Shown in pieces: positions 16,286 to 25,286 of a stretch of DNA of 64,000 nt. The stretch is taken from contig VSNG01000018.1 of NCBI GenBank assembly GCA_009774175.1, positions 4,831 through 68,830 on the forward strand, in the 5' to 3' direction. The notes under the pieces are model-generated. The model searched no databases. It had not been told where the DNA came from and saw only the letters and a program-made list of their open reading frames with translations. The stretch is from Lachnospiraceae bacterium. Its GTDB lineage: Bacteria; Bacillota; Clostridia; Lachnospirales; Lachnospiraceae. Both the position numbers and the translations under genes were made by a program. Within the stretch, counting starts at the first letter, position 1. The number at the start of each line of letters is the position of its first letter.

Positions 16286-17089
16286 CCGAACGGCGCGGGA
16301 AAATCCACCACTTTAAAGATGATCCTCGGTCTTGCCAGACCAACCGCCGGAGAGATTTCCCTCTTTGGCCTGCCCGTCAATGAGAAAAATCGTATTAAAC
16401 TTTTGAAACAGACAGGCTCACTTATCGAGTCACCCAGTTACTATGGTCATTTGACAGGAGCGGAAAATTTGCAGATCATCCAGACATTGAAAGGCTGTTC
16501 CAAAAAGGATATCGACAAGGTTTTAAAAATCGTCCGGCTGGACGAAGCCAAAGGAAAACTGGTCAACCACTATTCTCTCGGTATGAAACAGCGTCTCGGC
16601 CTCGCCGCCGCTCTGCTCGGTTTTCCCAAACTCTTAATTTTGGATGAGCCGACAAACGGTCTCGATCCGGCGGGCATTCAGGAAATGCGGGAACTGATCT
16701 GCTCGCTTCCTGCCGAATACGGCATTACCGTTGTGGTCTCCTCCCACCTTCTTAGCGAAATCGACCAGATGGCCGATCATGTAGGAATCATCCGCAAAGG
16801 CGAACTGGTCTATCAGAATACCTTGGAATCCCTGCATACCCATGCGAAACAACAGATTGCCCTGCGGGTCAGCCACACGGCCATTGCTCTTGACCTGCTC
16901 CGTCAGGATGGTATTTGCGCCACACAGGAAGACGATTACCTTTTACTGCCCATGGTGGATGACGACTATGTGGCCAACCTGTGCCGGCAGCTTGTCTCAC
17001 AGAATATATCACTGTATCGCATTGAAAAAAGGGAAAAGAGTCTGGAAGATATTTTCCTGTCTCTGACCGGAAAGGAGAACAGTTTATGA
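16277..17089 (+). pseudogene. 5'-truncated ABC transporter ATPase, lantibiotic-immunity (LanF/BcrA) type
   Basis: The remaining frame encodes Walker A (NGAGKSTTLKM), Q-loop region KQTGSLIESPSYYGHLTGAENL, signature YSLGMKQRLGLA, Walker B LLILDEPTNGLDP and the H-loop VVSSHLL. The family signature fits exporters giving self-protection against lantibiotics or bacitracin. The first ~30 residues, including the A-loop, are absent because ICE DNA replaces them. The first in-frame ATG (16319) lies after Walker A, so a product from it could not bind ATP normally. ICE excision could restore the gene. The four-nt overlap with the next gene shows the original operon. Confidence 0.8.
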
Positions 17090-17838
17090 TTACGTTACGA
17101 CTGGAATTTCAGAAAATAAAACGTAAAAAAATCGGTCTGACCATGGCGGCCTTTATGGGCATTCTATTTGCCTGGCTTTTCTGGGCCACCAGCAATCCAA
17201 CCGAAAGGGAATTACATCAGGGCTGGCTTGCCCATCTTCAAACCCAGCCTCTGTTATGCGCCATCATGATGCCCACCATCATGTCCGTACTGGCGTCCCG
17301 CCTGGCGGATATCGAGCATAAAGGCAATACTTACAAGCAACTGAAAACGCTGCGAACTGCCGGCGCCCTCTTTCATGCCAAAGCGCTTTGCGGTTTCCTT
17401 TTTATACTGGCCATGACCGCCGCCAACTATCTTTTTCTGCTGGCTTTGGGATACGGCCTCGGTTATGTGGGAAATCCTGACCCAAAGGCTTACCTGTTTT
17501 CCTTTGTTTTACAGGCCGCCTGCTGTCTCTCCCTGTATCTGTTACAGCTGGATTTGTCCCTGCTGTTTTTCAACCAGATGATCCCCCTGGTGATCGGTCT
17601 GTGCGGCTCCATGCTGGGCGTAATACTGATGTACCTGAAAACATACTCTTTCCTGCCGTGGGGCGGTTTTCTCTCTTCAGCGATTGTGATGATGGACTGG
17701 AATGCCGAAACCCGGATTATTAACTACTATTATCGTAGTTTTACTGCCATGGAGCTTTTTGCACTGGCCATGATTCCGATCTGGATCGCCATTTTTTATA
17801 TTGCGGGCGGCATTTTATTTACCCGAAAGGAATCCTGA
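17086..17838 (+). CDS. Lantibiotic-immunity ABC permease, LanE/MutE-EpiE type
   Basis: 250 residues with about six transmembrane helices and the ABC-2 layout: a short cytoplasmic N-terminus (LRLEFQKIKRKKIGL), a first helix, then a long loop with ADIEHKGNTYKQLKTL. That loop motif is typical of MutE/EpiE-group permeases. Together with the preceding ATPase and following LanG-like permease it would form an exporter removing a lantibiotic from the membrane. It overlaps the ATPase stop by four nt (ATGA). No bacteriocin structural or modification gene is in the window. Confidence 0.8.
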   Translation: MITLRLEFQKIKRKKIGLTMAAFMGILFAWLFWATSNPTERELHQGWLAHLQTQPLLCAIMMPTIMSVLASRLADIEHKGNTYKQLKTLRTAGALFHAKALCGFLFILAMTAANYLFLLALGYGLGYVGNPDPKAYLFSFVLQAACCLSLYLLQLDLSLLFFNQMIPLVIGLCGSMLGVILMYLKTYSFLPWGGFLSSAIVMMDWNAETRIINYYYRSFTAMELFALAMIPIWIAIFYIAGGILFTRKES

Positions 17839-17887
17839 AAAACTGCTCAAAACATTGTAATTGGAAACGGAGGTAACAACAGAAATC

Positions 17888-18631
17888 ATGAACAGACATA
17901 CATCTTTTGGAAAAGCTGTCCGCGCGGAACAGCTCAAGCTGAAACGGAGTCCGGTATGGCTGGCGTTTATCGCGCTCCCCATCATATCCGCTTTTTTCGG
18001 CACCTTTAATTACCTGAACAACATTGAAATTTTAAAAAGTGAGTGGTTCAGCCTGTGGACGCAGCATTCTCTCTTTTTATGCTATTTTTTCATGCCCGCG
18101 CTGATCGGCACTTACTGCTCCTATCTGTGGCGTCTGGAGCATACCCGCCACAACTGGAACAGTTTTTTAACCGCTCCCATTCCGCTTTGGGCCCTTTATT
18201 TCGGAAAACTGACACAGGCTCTCCTTATGACCATACTCGGTAATCTGTGGATCTTTTTCCTGTACTATGTATGCGGCAGGCTTTCAGGCCTGGACAGCCC
18301 TTTCCCGAAAAACGCCGCAAGCTGGTTTCTCTTCGGCACCATCGGCGCGGTGGCAGTCTGCTGCGTACAGCTCTTCTTTTCCCTGATTATCCGCTCCTTT
18401 GCCATTCCTATCGGCATCGCCATGGCAGGTGGTATTCTGGGGCTATTAATCACTAACAAAGGATTGGGGCTTCGTTACCCCTACTCCCTCTACAGCATGG
18501 GTATGCGCGCCAATAATCCAAATTTGGAATTGGATATTTCAGCACATTTAAGCAATTCCGCTGCTTACATTATCATCTTTGTGGCATTGTCCGTTTTCTA
18601 TTTGCGCAGGCATGAAATATCGGCAGGCTAA
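17888..18631 (+). CDS. Lantibiotic-immunity ABC permease, LanG/MutG type
   Basis: 247 residues from ATG 17888, with about six helices. It matches the MutG-type partner of LanE permeases: AVRAEQLKLKRSPVWLAFIALP at the start, and YLWRLEHTRHNWNSFLTAPIP after helix 2. A TTG at 17863 would give a longer form, but GGAGG sits right there at 17869-17873, which favours ATG 17888 despite a 14-nt spacing. It ends the lanFEG-like operon; its stop overlaps the convergent small ORF's stop. Confidence 0.8.
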   Translation: MNRHTSFGKAVRAEQLKLKRSPVWLAFIALPIISAFFGTFNYLNNIEILKSEWFSLWTQHSLFLCYFFMPALIGTYCSYLWRLEHTRHNWNSFLTAPIPLWALYFGKLTQALLMTILGNLWIFFLYYVCGRLSGLDSPFPKNAASWFLFGTIGAVAVCCVQLFFSLIIRSFAIPIGIAMAGGILGLLITNKGLGLRYPYSLYSMGMRANNPNLELDISAHLSNSAAYIIIFVALSVFYLRRHEISAG

Positions 18632-18828
18632 CTACGGAGCTGCTCATCCAGCAGCTCCTTCAATGCCTCGTCCCCCACACTCACCCATGCGTCCTCCTCC
18701 TCGGCGTTTAATCCCAAATACTCCCGCAGTGTATCCGTGCTGTCGCTAAATCCCCACTCCTGGCTATAATCGTCGATCTCCTCAAATGCAATCTCGCCCG
18801 CCAGATATTTTTCTTTGAATTTTTTCAT
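18628..18828 (-). CDS. Small acidic protein, function unknown
   Basis: 66 residues from ATG 18828, strongly acidic (runs such as GLNAEEEDAWVSVGDEALKE) and predicted helical. It starts within the stop of the ketopantoate reductase-like gene (ATGA overlap), so it is probably translated with it. Its own stop overlaps that of lanG on the other strand. No family recognised. Confidence 0.55.
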   Translation of the reverse strand: MKKFKEKYLAGEIAFEEIDDYSQEWGFSDSTDTLREYLGLNAEEEDAWVSVGDEALKELLDEQLRS

Positions 18829-19745
18829 TGCAAGCAATCCTCCCTTGCTTTCTTTTCCACCATTTCGTAAGTCGGCGTGGGTACGCCGTATTTCTTTCCC
18901 ATCCGCACCACCTCATAGATCAATCCATCAATCTCAGAGGGTTTCCCGGCATAAATATCCCGCTGCATGGATGTGCTCGCCGTAGGATTAAGCGCATCCA
19001 GAATCTGTAAATTAGTGGTGACAATATCCACCAGAAAGGGAACTTCCATCGCCACTGCCAGCGCGTCGACTTCCCGCATCAGTTTTACAAAAGTATCCCT
19101 CGGCTCTCCTGTCTTTTGTATTTCCGCTGCTGAAACATGATAATAGAGCCCGCAGGCCGCCATGGGCGACACATAGGCAAACTTCTGCAATGCGTCTCTC
19201 CCAATATTCTCTGACAGTACGCTGTCGATCCCGCTCTCCTTTAAGTCCTTCGCCACCTCAAAAAGTTCGGGGCGAAGTTCCTCCTTCTTTCGCACACCGT
19301 ACACAATACGGAAAATATCTCCATTCTGCCAGATCGTCCCCGGCTCCTTAATCTCGGCCGCAATATAAATACAGCCGTCCGTCACCAGAAGCTCCGGCAG
19401 CTTCTCCTGCATCCTGCCGCCCGTGCCGTAAATATTTAAAATGGGTATTACAATCGTAGAATCCTTTGTCACCCGCTGGATGAAGGGAATAGTTTCTTCC
19501 AGGGAGTAGCCCTTCACACAGACAAAAATCACGTCCGGCTGTTCGTCATAATGTTCCATATCAGTGGCCCTGATGGGATGTACGGTATAGTTTCCCTTCT
19601 TTGTGGTCTCCATCTTAAGACCCTCTTCCTGCATCTTTTTCAGATGTGCGCCCCGCGCAATCAGGGTTACATCCTTTCCTGCCTCTGTCATATAGGCGCC
19701 AATGCTGCCGCCTGTACCGCCGGCGCCAATTACCAAATATTTCAT
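18825..19745 (-). CDS. Ketopantoate reductase family protein (ApbA/PanE)
   Basis: 306 residues from ATG 19745 (GGAGG 5 nt upstream). An N-terminal Rossmann motif GAGGTGGSIGAYM sits at residues 7-19. DVIFVCVKGYSLEETI is the conserved Lys-containing strand, and a C-terminal helical domain contains KFAYVSPMAA and PSEIDGLIYEVVRMGKKYG. PanE reduces 2-dehydropantoate with NADPH in pantothenate synthesis, but no other pan gene is nearby and many paralogues of this family act on other 2-oxo acids. It is separated from the upstream ABC operon by a terminator. Confidence 0.8.
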   Translation of the reverse strand: MKYLVIGAGGTGGSIGAYMTEAGKDVTLIARGAHLKKMQEEGLKMETTKKGNYTVHPIRATDMEHYDEQPDVIFVCVKGYSLEETIPFIQRVTKDSTIVIPILNIYGTGGRMQEKLPELLVTDGCIYIAAEIKEPGTIWQNGDIFRIVYGVRKKEELRPELFEVAKDLKESGIDSVLSENIGRDALQKFAYVSPMAACGLYYHVSAAEIQKTGEPRDTFVKLMREVDALAVAMEVPFLVDIVTTNLQILDALNPTASTSMQRDIYAGKPSEIDGLIYEVVRMGKKYGVPTPTYEMVEKKAREDCLQ

Positions 19746-19861
19746 AGTTTCCTCCATTCCAAAGCGTTTACGCGATATAAAAAATACTTTGCCGTCGCAA
19801 TTTTATTACTATTTTATCCGATAGGCGCATACATGACAAGCCGGATATAAAAGATTATCAC

Positions 19862-19890
19862 AAAAAGAAAGCGCCGCATCCGCAGCGCCT
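19862..19890 (-). terminator. Intrinsic terminator of the ABC importer operon
   Basis: On the minus strand AGGCGCTGC-GGAT-GCGGCGCTT forms a nine-pair stem (two G-T pairs) followed by TCTTTTTG. It lies 38 nt after the ATPase stop codon. Confidence 0.7.
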
Positions 19891-19928
19891 CCCTTTGTTT
19901 CCTATTATAAATCTCCCCAATGAAACCT

Positions 19929-21575
19929 TTACTGAACGGAAAGCGTTCCCGCTGTGATACAGCGTCCCGACTTTCTGTCAAACAACAGAATATCATTTCC
20001 GCTGATATTAAACCTCTCCTTCTGTCCAATCTTATAAAGAGTGCTGCCAAACACCACGCCCGTCAAAAGATAATCTCCAACCGCCACCTTGATAGTAGAT
20101 TCCATACCGGTCGGCATGGCGCCGAAGATCACGCCCTCCATTTCCCCGGACGCATCCACCTTGATACACTCCGGCCGGATACCAATGACAAAATCCTCAT
20201 TGGTGATCACGGGCTCTTCCTGCACGCTGTAATCGCTCTCGTCCACCTTGCTGATGTGATACTTAAAGACCTCGTCCTTGTTGCCCTTCTCCACGGCCTT
20301 CTTGTCCTGCAGCATTCTCTTTCTGGCTGCTTCCGCTTCTACCTCGTCGGCGTCTCTCCTGGCAAACCACTTCTCCATATCAATGGGCTCGTTAGGCGTA
20401 AAGACTGCCTTCTTGCCGTCCAGCACCGACAGTTCCAGACTGCCGCCCGACTGCTTCCCTCTGGCCTCCACAAAGTTAATGGAAGGATTGCCCACAAAAT
20501 CCGCCACAAAGAGATTATTCGGTCTGTTATATACATCCAGCGGCGCGTCGTACTGCTGTAAGACGCCGTTGTTAATCAGACAGATTTTTGTCGCAAGCGT
20601 CATGGCTTCCATCTGATCATGAGTTACATACACGAAAGTGCTTCCCGTTTCCAAATGGAGTCGTTGTAACTCGTATCTCATTTCCAAACGCAGCTTCGCA
20701 TCCAAATTGGAAAGCGGCTCATCCATAAAGAGCACCTGCGGTTCAGGCGCAAGAGTTCTGGCAATCGCCACTCTCTGCTGCTGGCCTCCGGAAAGCTCCG
20801 CCGGATATCTGTCCATAAACATACCGATCTTTACAATTCTGGAAACCCGGCGGACGGAAAGATCCACTTCCTCCTTCGTCAGTTTCCGCACGCTCTTCAC
20901 TACTTTTCCGCCCTGTCTTACTGCAAAATCGTCGTCCAGCTCCTCCCCCTTATTTCTGTGGGATTCCCGCAGCGCGTTAAGCTCCTGCTCCATCTTCGCC
21001 ACCGCGTCTTTCGCTGCTTTCTCTACGTCGGAAGCTTCCTGAATTTTCAGCCCGTAAAGCTCCTTGGCCGTATAGATGGATACCGTATAGGTATCAATCA
21101 GCTTCAGATGAATCTTATCCATATCAGGCTTGCCGTTTTTATCCCTGCACTCCTCGATCAGCTTAATAAATTCTTTTGGATTTTTGAGCGCTTTAATCTT
21201 TGCGTCAAGCTTTTTCGCCTCCAGATCATAGGTCGGCATTTCCTCATGAATATTGCTAAGGCCGAAAGAAATATTCTGATACACTGTCATATTCGGCCAC
21301 AGCGCGTAGTTCTGGAACAAAAATCCGACTTTTCTCTTATTGGCGGGAACATTGATCCCGGCCTCGCTGTCAAATACTACTCTGTCACCTATGGTAATCT
21401 GTCCGCTGGTAGGCGTTTCCAGTCCCGCTATCATACGAAGGGTCGTGGTCTTACCGCAGCCGGACGGCCCAAGCAGGGTGATAAAAGAATTGTCCGCTAT
21501 ATCCAGATCCAGATGGTCCACTGCATAAAACTTTCCCCACCGTTTTGTTACGTCTCTTAATTTAATTTCCGGCAT
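19929..21575 (-). CDS. ABC importer ATPase of the Fe3+/polyamine/sugar (FbpC/PotA/UgpC) type, with a large internal insertion
   Basis: 548 residues against ~350-380 for the family. Walker A GPSGCGKT (36-43), Q-loop Gln88, signature LSGGQQQR (261-268), Walker B VLFMDEP (281-287) and H-loop His319 are all intact. Between the Q-loop and signature, where relatives have ~50 residues, there are ~170. The extra ~125 (about 108-235) is charged and helical. The C-terminal TOBE-like regulatory region also has a charged insert (~403-445). It energises the permease encoded immediately upstream (12-nt gap). The substrate is not known from sequence. Confidence 0.85.
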   Translation of the reverse strand: MPEIKLRDVTKRWGKFYAVDHLDLDIADNSFITLLGPSGCGKTTTLRMIAGLETPTSGQITIGDRVVFDSEAGINVPANKRKVGFLFQNYALWPNMTVYQNISFGLSNIHEEMPTYDLEAKKLDAKIKALKNPKEFIKLIEECRDKNGKPDMDKIHLKLIDTYTVSIYTAKELYGLKIQEASDVEKAAKDAVAKMEQELNALRESHRNKGEELDDDFAVRQGGKVVKSVRKLTKEEVDLSVRRVSRIVKIGMFMDRYPAELSGGQQQRVAIARTLAPEPQVLFMDEPLSNLDAKLRLEMRYELQRLHLETGSTFVYVTHDQMEAMTLATKICLINNGVLQQYDAPLDVYNRPNNLFVADFVGNPSINFVEARGKQSGGSLELSVLDGKKAVFTPNEPIDMEKWFARRDADEVEAEAARKRMLQDKKAVEKGNKDEVFKYHISKVDESDYSVQEEPVITNEDFVIGIRPECIKVDASGEMEGVIFGAMPTGMESTIKVAVGDYLLTGVVFGSTLYKIGQKERFNISGNDILLFDRKSGRCITAGTLSVQ

Positions 21576-21587
21576 GTCTCATCCTCC

Positions 21588-23411
21588 TTACTTTCCACCG
21601 ATACCTTCATCCAGGCTTGCTCCGGTTATCTTATTCACTAATGTATTAAAGATCAGGATCGCCACGATCAGGATCAGGTTAATGGCGCTGGAAAATGCGT
21701 AAAGCCCCATCTCATCAAAGTAATCCAGTGTGGTCGATAATATAAAGCCCTGCGTACAGAGAAGCAAAAACAGTGATAACTCTCTTAAGCATGTCATAAA
21801 CGGCAGCATATAGCCGCTGATAATGGATGATTTCTGGATTGGAATGATAATCCGGAACATCCGTTTAAACCATGAAAGATCCTGTATTATTGCCGCCTCC
21901 TCTATTTCCCCCGACAGCTGCAGCATGGAATTGAGGGCCGCCCTGCTGGCAAAAGGAATATATTTCACCGTACCTGCTATGATAAGCAGCGCATAGGTAT
22001 TAAAGAGGTTAATCTTCTCATTGGAGAACAGGATGAAAAAGGCTGCTCCCACTGCAAGAGAAGGCATCAGGTAAGGCAGGAATGCCATATTGTTTACATA
22101 GTTTGCCCATTTGCTTCTTCTGTTTTTAGATACCGCATAACCGATCAACGTGCCGATGGTTCCTGCCACCAGCGCACAGCATACCGCCACTAACAGGGTA
22201 CCGCCAAAGGCATTCCATATGGTCTTATTGAACAGGATACCCGGCTGGCCGTACAACGCGCCGGCGTTATTATCACGGGTGATCCACCACTTGGTCGTAA
22301 GGTTGTTCATATCTCCCGTATACAGGAAGCTGTAATCTCCCGGGTTCGGCAGGAAGGTTTCAATCGCAAAGGAGATAATCGGGAAAATACTGGTAAAGAA
22401 CGTCACCAGAATCAGCACGATGCCGATTGCATATTTTCCAACTTTACCCAAATTGATTTTGGAAATCTGCCCAGACTTACCGGTTACGGTCGTATAGCTC
22501 TTGCGGCTCTTTAAGCTCATCTGGTTCAATCCCAGAATCATGATACCGAAGATCATCATGATAATTGCCAGAATACTCGCTTCGCCCGTGTACTTGGAGT
22601 TCATGGACACATATTTTGTGGAAAGTGTGGTAAGCCCCAGATAATGAGGTACGGGGTAACTTCCCATTGCGCTTCCGAATACCAGAAGTATCGTGGAAAG
22701 AATCGCCGGTTTTACCATGGGCAGCGTCACCCTTGTCATAATCTTCCACTTGGGCGTGTCCAGAATGGTCGCCGCCTCCTCCAGATTGGCGTCCATATTA
22801 CGGAAAATGCCGCCGATCATGATATAGGCAAAGGGCGCATAGTGCAGACCCAGCACCACCGCACAGGGCAGAAGCCCCATACACCACCATTTTGGCGCCG
22901 TCACCCCGAAGAGGGAAACAATCAGTCCGTTTGAAGTTCCCGTCACCGCATTGCTGTTAAAAAGGTTCTGCCAGACCACCGCCAGCGTCCACTGGGGCAT
23001 AATGTACGGGAAAATAAAAATGGAGCTTAAATATTTTTTAAACTTTAAGTTTGTTCTCGTTATCAGGAATGCAAATAAACCGCCGAATATAATTGAAATC
23101 AGGCAGGTAAAAACTGCCAGAAGCACCGTATTAAGCATCGGCGTCCACAAGTTACTCTTTGCCAGTCTGCTGGTAAACAAATCCACATAGTTTGCTGTGG
23201 AATAGCCCGTCGCCCTGCCTGTCAGATGGGCGTCAATCGTGCCCGGATGAATTTTGAAGGTGTCCTTCACTATGGCAACAATCGGCGCCACCGTTCCAAA
23301 GGTAGCCGTTATGCCAAATAGAAGCAGGATGATATTTTGGGGCTTTGAAAAATAAGTTTTACATTTATTCAGATAAATCACTGAGGATTTTGTCTTTGTC
23401 TTTTCTCCCAT
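21588..23411 (-). CDS. ABC importer permease, fused double-length (FbpB/ThiP-like)
   Basis: 607 residues with about 12 transmembrane helices in two homologous halves. Each half carries the EAA-type loop: LEEAATILDTPKWKIMTRVTLP in the first and IEEAAIIQDLSWFKRMFRIIIP in the second. Double-length permeases of this kind serve Fe3+ or thiamine importers. It lies between the binding-protein and ATPase genes, so the three make one importer. Confidence 0.85.
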   Translation of the reverse strand: MGEKTKTKSSVIYLNKCKTYFSKPQNIILLLFGITATFGTVAPIVAIVKDTFKIHPGTIDAHLTGRATGYSTANYVDLFTSRLAKSNLWTPMLNTVLLAVFTCLISIIFGGLFAFLITRTNLKFKKYLSSIFIFPYIMPQWTLAVVWQNLFNSNAVTGTSNGLIVSLFGVTAPKWWCMGLLPCAVVLGLHYAPFAYIMIGGIFRNMDANLEEAATILDTPKWKIMTRVTLPMVKPAILSTILLVFGSAMGSYPVPHYLGLTTLSTKYVSMNSKYTGEASILAIIMMIFGIMILGLNQMSLKSRKSYTTVTGKSGQISKINLGKVGKYAIGIVLILVTFFTSIFPIISFAIETFLPNPGDYSFLYTGDMNNLTTKWWITRDNNAGALYGQPGILFNKTIWNAFGGTLLVAVCCALVAGTIGTLIGYAVSKNRRSKWANYVNNMAFLPYLMPSLAVGAAFFILFSNEKINLFNTYALLIIAGTVKYIPFASRAALNSMLQLSGEIEEAAIIQDLSWFKRMFRIIIPIQKSSIISGYMLPFMTCLRELSLFLLLCTQGFILSTTLDYFDEMGLYAFSSAINLILIVAILIFNTLVNKITGASLDEGIGGK

Positions 23412-23538
23412 AAGCTTCTCCTTAAAGATCTTAAGCTTTGCTTTCTATACTTCTCTCTTTTAAAATGGAAGTGGCATATTCCATGCCACTTCCAGATTTT
23501 TCTTGTGTCACAGTGTAACCCGGTTTCCCAGTTCTGTC

Positions 23539-25008
23539 TTACTCTGCCGCTTCACCCTCGCTGTACTTGGTCAGAAGCTCAATCCAGCTTCCTACTGTGA
23601 AGGAAACGGATGCGCAGTACTCAGGATCCTCCAGTACCAGCTCGCCGTCTGTGGTCCACCAGTCATATCCTCTGTCATTCTTTGCTTCAAACTGCAAGGT
23701 GCCTGCCTCGTCATAGCCGCCCTTGCTGTGGCCGTAGGTTGCCTCTGTAGCAGCCGCCACGTCAGGATTTGACGAATAGCCGCCCATGTCCTTGCCCCAT
23801 GCGCTGAAGCCGTCCTCCGTGCAGGTCATGTATGCAATGAATGCACATGCCGTCCAGGGAAGAGGACTGTTCTCTGTCACAAACAGGTAATGGCAGTAGC
23901 CGTAGCCGCCGATGCCCGTATAGCCGTCCTGATATGCCGCAACATTGATGTTATTAACAGACACGCCTGCGGATTCCTCAACGGAACGAAGCTTGGAGTA
24001 CACCAGAAGGCCTGACTGATCGGTAGCGGAATCCGTTACCAGCGTATTACAGATCGGGCCGTCGTCTGTCTGGGCGTTGTAGCTTTCTACCCAAAGCTTG
24101 ATCCATGCCAGCGCATATGCGCCGTCAGCGCCAAGGCCAAGGTCAGCCGCCTCAGACTCCATCTCCTGAATGGTAGGCTGGAAGTATGCCTGCTTGTCGG
24201 CGTCAAGAGCGTTGAAGGCTTCTTTTAGCCAAGCGGCGTATTTATCCTCTGTAAGCATATAGAGGAAATTCTTGCCGACAATCTCGGAATCAATATCCAT
24301 GTACAGGGAGTGTACGCCTTCTCCCACAAAATCCCAGCAGTTCTGATAGGTTGCGCTGCCTGTGTTGTTATACATGAAGACTTTGTTCAATGTCTGCAAA
24401 GGCAGGAATCCGTCTACCGCATCGGGAGTAGTCCCGTTGGCCTCAGCCCACTCCTTCGGAATGTATGTATCGAGAATACCTGTCTGCACCATCTTGGACT
24501 CAATCTGGTTACCGTCCTGAATCAGCGTCATGGCGAATGTGCCGGTATCCTTTAAGGAATCTGCGGTCAGCTGCTCGAAGATCTTATTGTTCTTAGGCTG
24601 CTGCCACTCAAACTCCATATTGTAGGAAGGATCAATGGTCTGCAAATATTCAATGAATAAAGGAAGTGCGGATTTGCCACGGCTGGAATTACCTACACCG
24701 TAGAAGGTCGCCCCGTTGGACTCCTCAATCGCCTTCTTTGCCAGATCCTCCATGGACATGCCTTCCGCCTCACGGATGATCTTCTGTGTCTCTGTCAGAT
24801 TCGCCTCGTCTACAGGCGCCGCTTCCTCTGCTGCGGGTGCGCTGTCGTCTCCTGCATCCGCCGCGGGCGCTGCCGTTTCTGTCCCGGCTGCCGGTGCGTC
24901 CGTTCCCTGTTCTGCTGCGGGCTGCTGTGACGCTCCCCCGCCGCAGCCTGCCAATGTTCCTGCGATCATACAGCTTGCCAATAACAACGATAATGCTTTC
25001 TTTTTCAT
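23539..25008 (-). CDS. Extracellular solute-binding lipoprotein of the importer
   Basis: 489 residues from ATG 25008 (AGGAGG upstream). It has a lipoprotein signal with lipobox TLAGC, then a ~65-residue Ala/Pro/Glu-rich tether, then a periplasmic-binding-protein-like fold (family 1/AfuA-like; NSSRGKSALPLFIEYL, PLPWTACAFIAYMTC). It captures the substrate and delivers it to the double permease encoded 127 nt downstream. The ligand is unknown; Fe3+ or a small organic anion would fit the permease type. A candidate promoter lies upstream. Confidence 0.85.
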   Translation of the reverse strand: MKKKALSLLLASCMIAGTLAGCGGGASQQPAAEQGTDAPAAGTETAAPAADAGDDSAPAAEEAAPVDEANLTETQKIIREAEGMSMEDLAKKAIEESNGATFYGVGNSSRGKSALPLFIEYLQTIDPSYNMEFEWQQPKNNKIFEQLTADSLKDTGTFAMTLIQDGNQIESKMVQTGILDTYIPKEWAEANGTTPDAVDGFLPLQTLNKVFMYNNTGSATYQNCWDFVGEGVHSLYMDIDSEIVGKNFLYMLTEDKYAAWLKEAFNALDADKQAYFQPTIQEMESEAADLGLGADGAYALAWIKLWVESYNAQTDDGPICNTLVTDSATDQSGLLVYSKLRSVEESAGVSVNNINVAAYQDGYTGIGGYGYCHYLFVTENSPLPWTACAFIAYMTCTEDGFSAWGKDMGGYSSNPDVAAATEATYGHSKGGYDEAGTLQFEAKNDRGYDWWTTDGELVLEDPEYCASVSFTVGSWIELLTKYSEGEAAE

Positions 25009-25103
25009 AGCTTTCCTCCTGTTCTCACTTTCTTTTGTATGGCGGACACTTTTTAGTCTTATTGATCTGCCGCTGCCCGCCATCTGTCTTAACTCTTGAT
25101 ATC

Positions 25104-25109
25104 ATTATA
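25104..25109 (-). promoter_or_regulatory. Candidate -10 element for the importer operon
   Basis: TATAAT on the minus strand, about 95 nt before the binding-protein start. The -35 region is T-rich but poor, as expected for an activator-dependent promoter. The neighbouring AraC-type regulator is the obvious candidate activator (inference). Confidence 0.4.
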
Positions 25110-25176
25110 AGAGCACAATGCCAAAAGAAAAACGGGACATATCTGTTATTTCTTTGAAATTCCTGTGAATTTATAC

Positions 25177-25213
25177 AAAAAAAGCCCCGGCAGAATGCTC
25201 TGCGAGGCATTTT
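25177..25213 (-). terminator. Intrinsic terminator after the YesN-type regulator gene
   Basis: On the minus strand GCCTCGCAGA-GCAT-TCTGCCGGGGC pairs with one bulge and is followed by seven T. It lies 73 nt after the regulator stop and separates the sensing operon from the importer operon. Confidence 0.75.
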
Positions 25214-25286
25214 TGCATATATTTATCAGGCGTCCTTGCATTTATATGTGCAATTGCGCATCATTTCTGAAAAAGCCGGAATCGTC

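Noticed and set aside
16319..17089. ABC ATPase as an intact gene starting at ATG 16319
   Set aside because: That start lies after the Walker A codons, whose sequence is still present just upstream. The frame is closed by TAA at 16274, so the gene is truncated by the ICE.
16277..18631. Complete lantibiotic biosynthesis cluster
   Set aside because: Only immunity-type transporter genes are present. No precursor peptide, LanB/C/M enzyme or two-component genes were seen next to them in this window.
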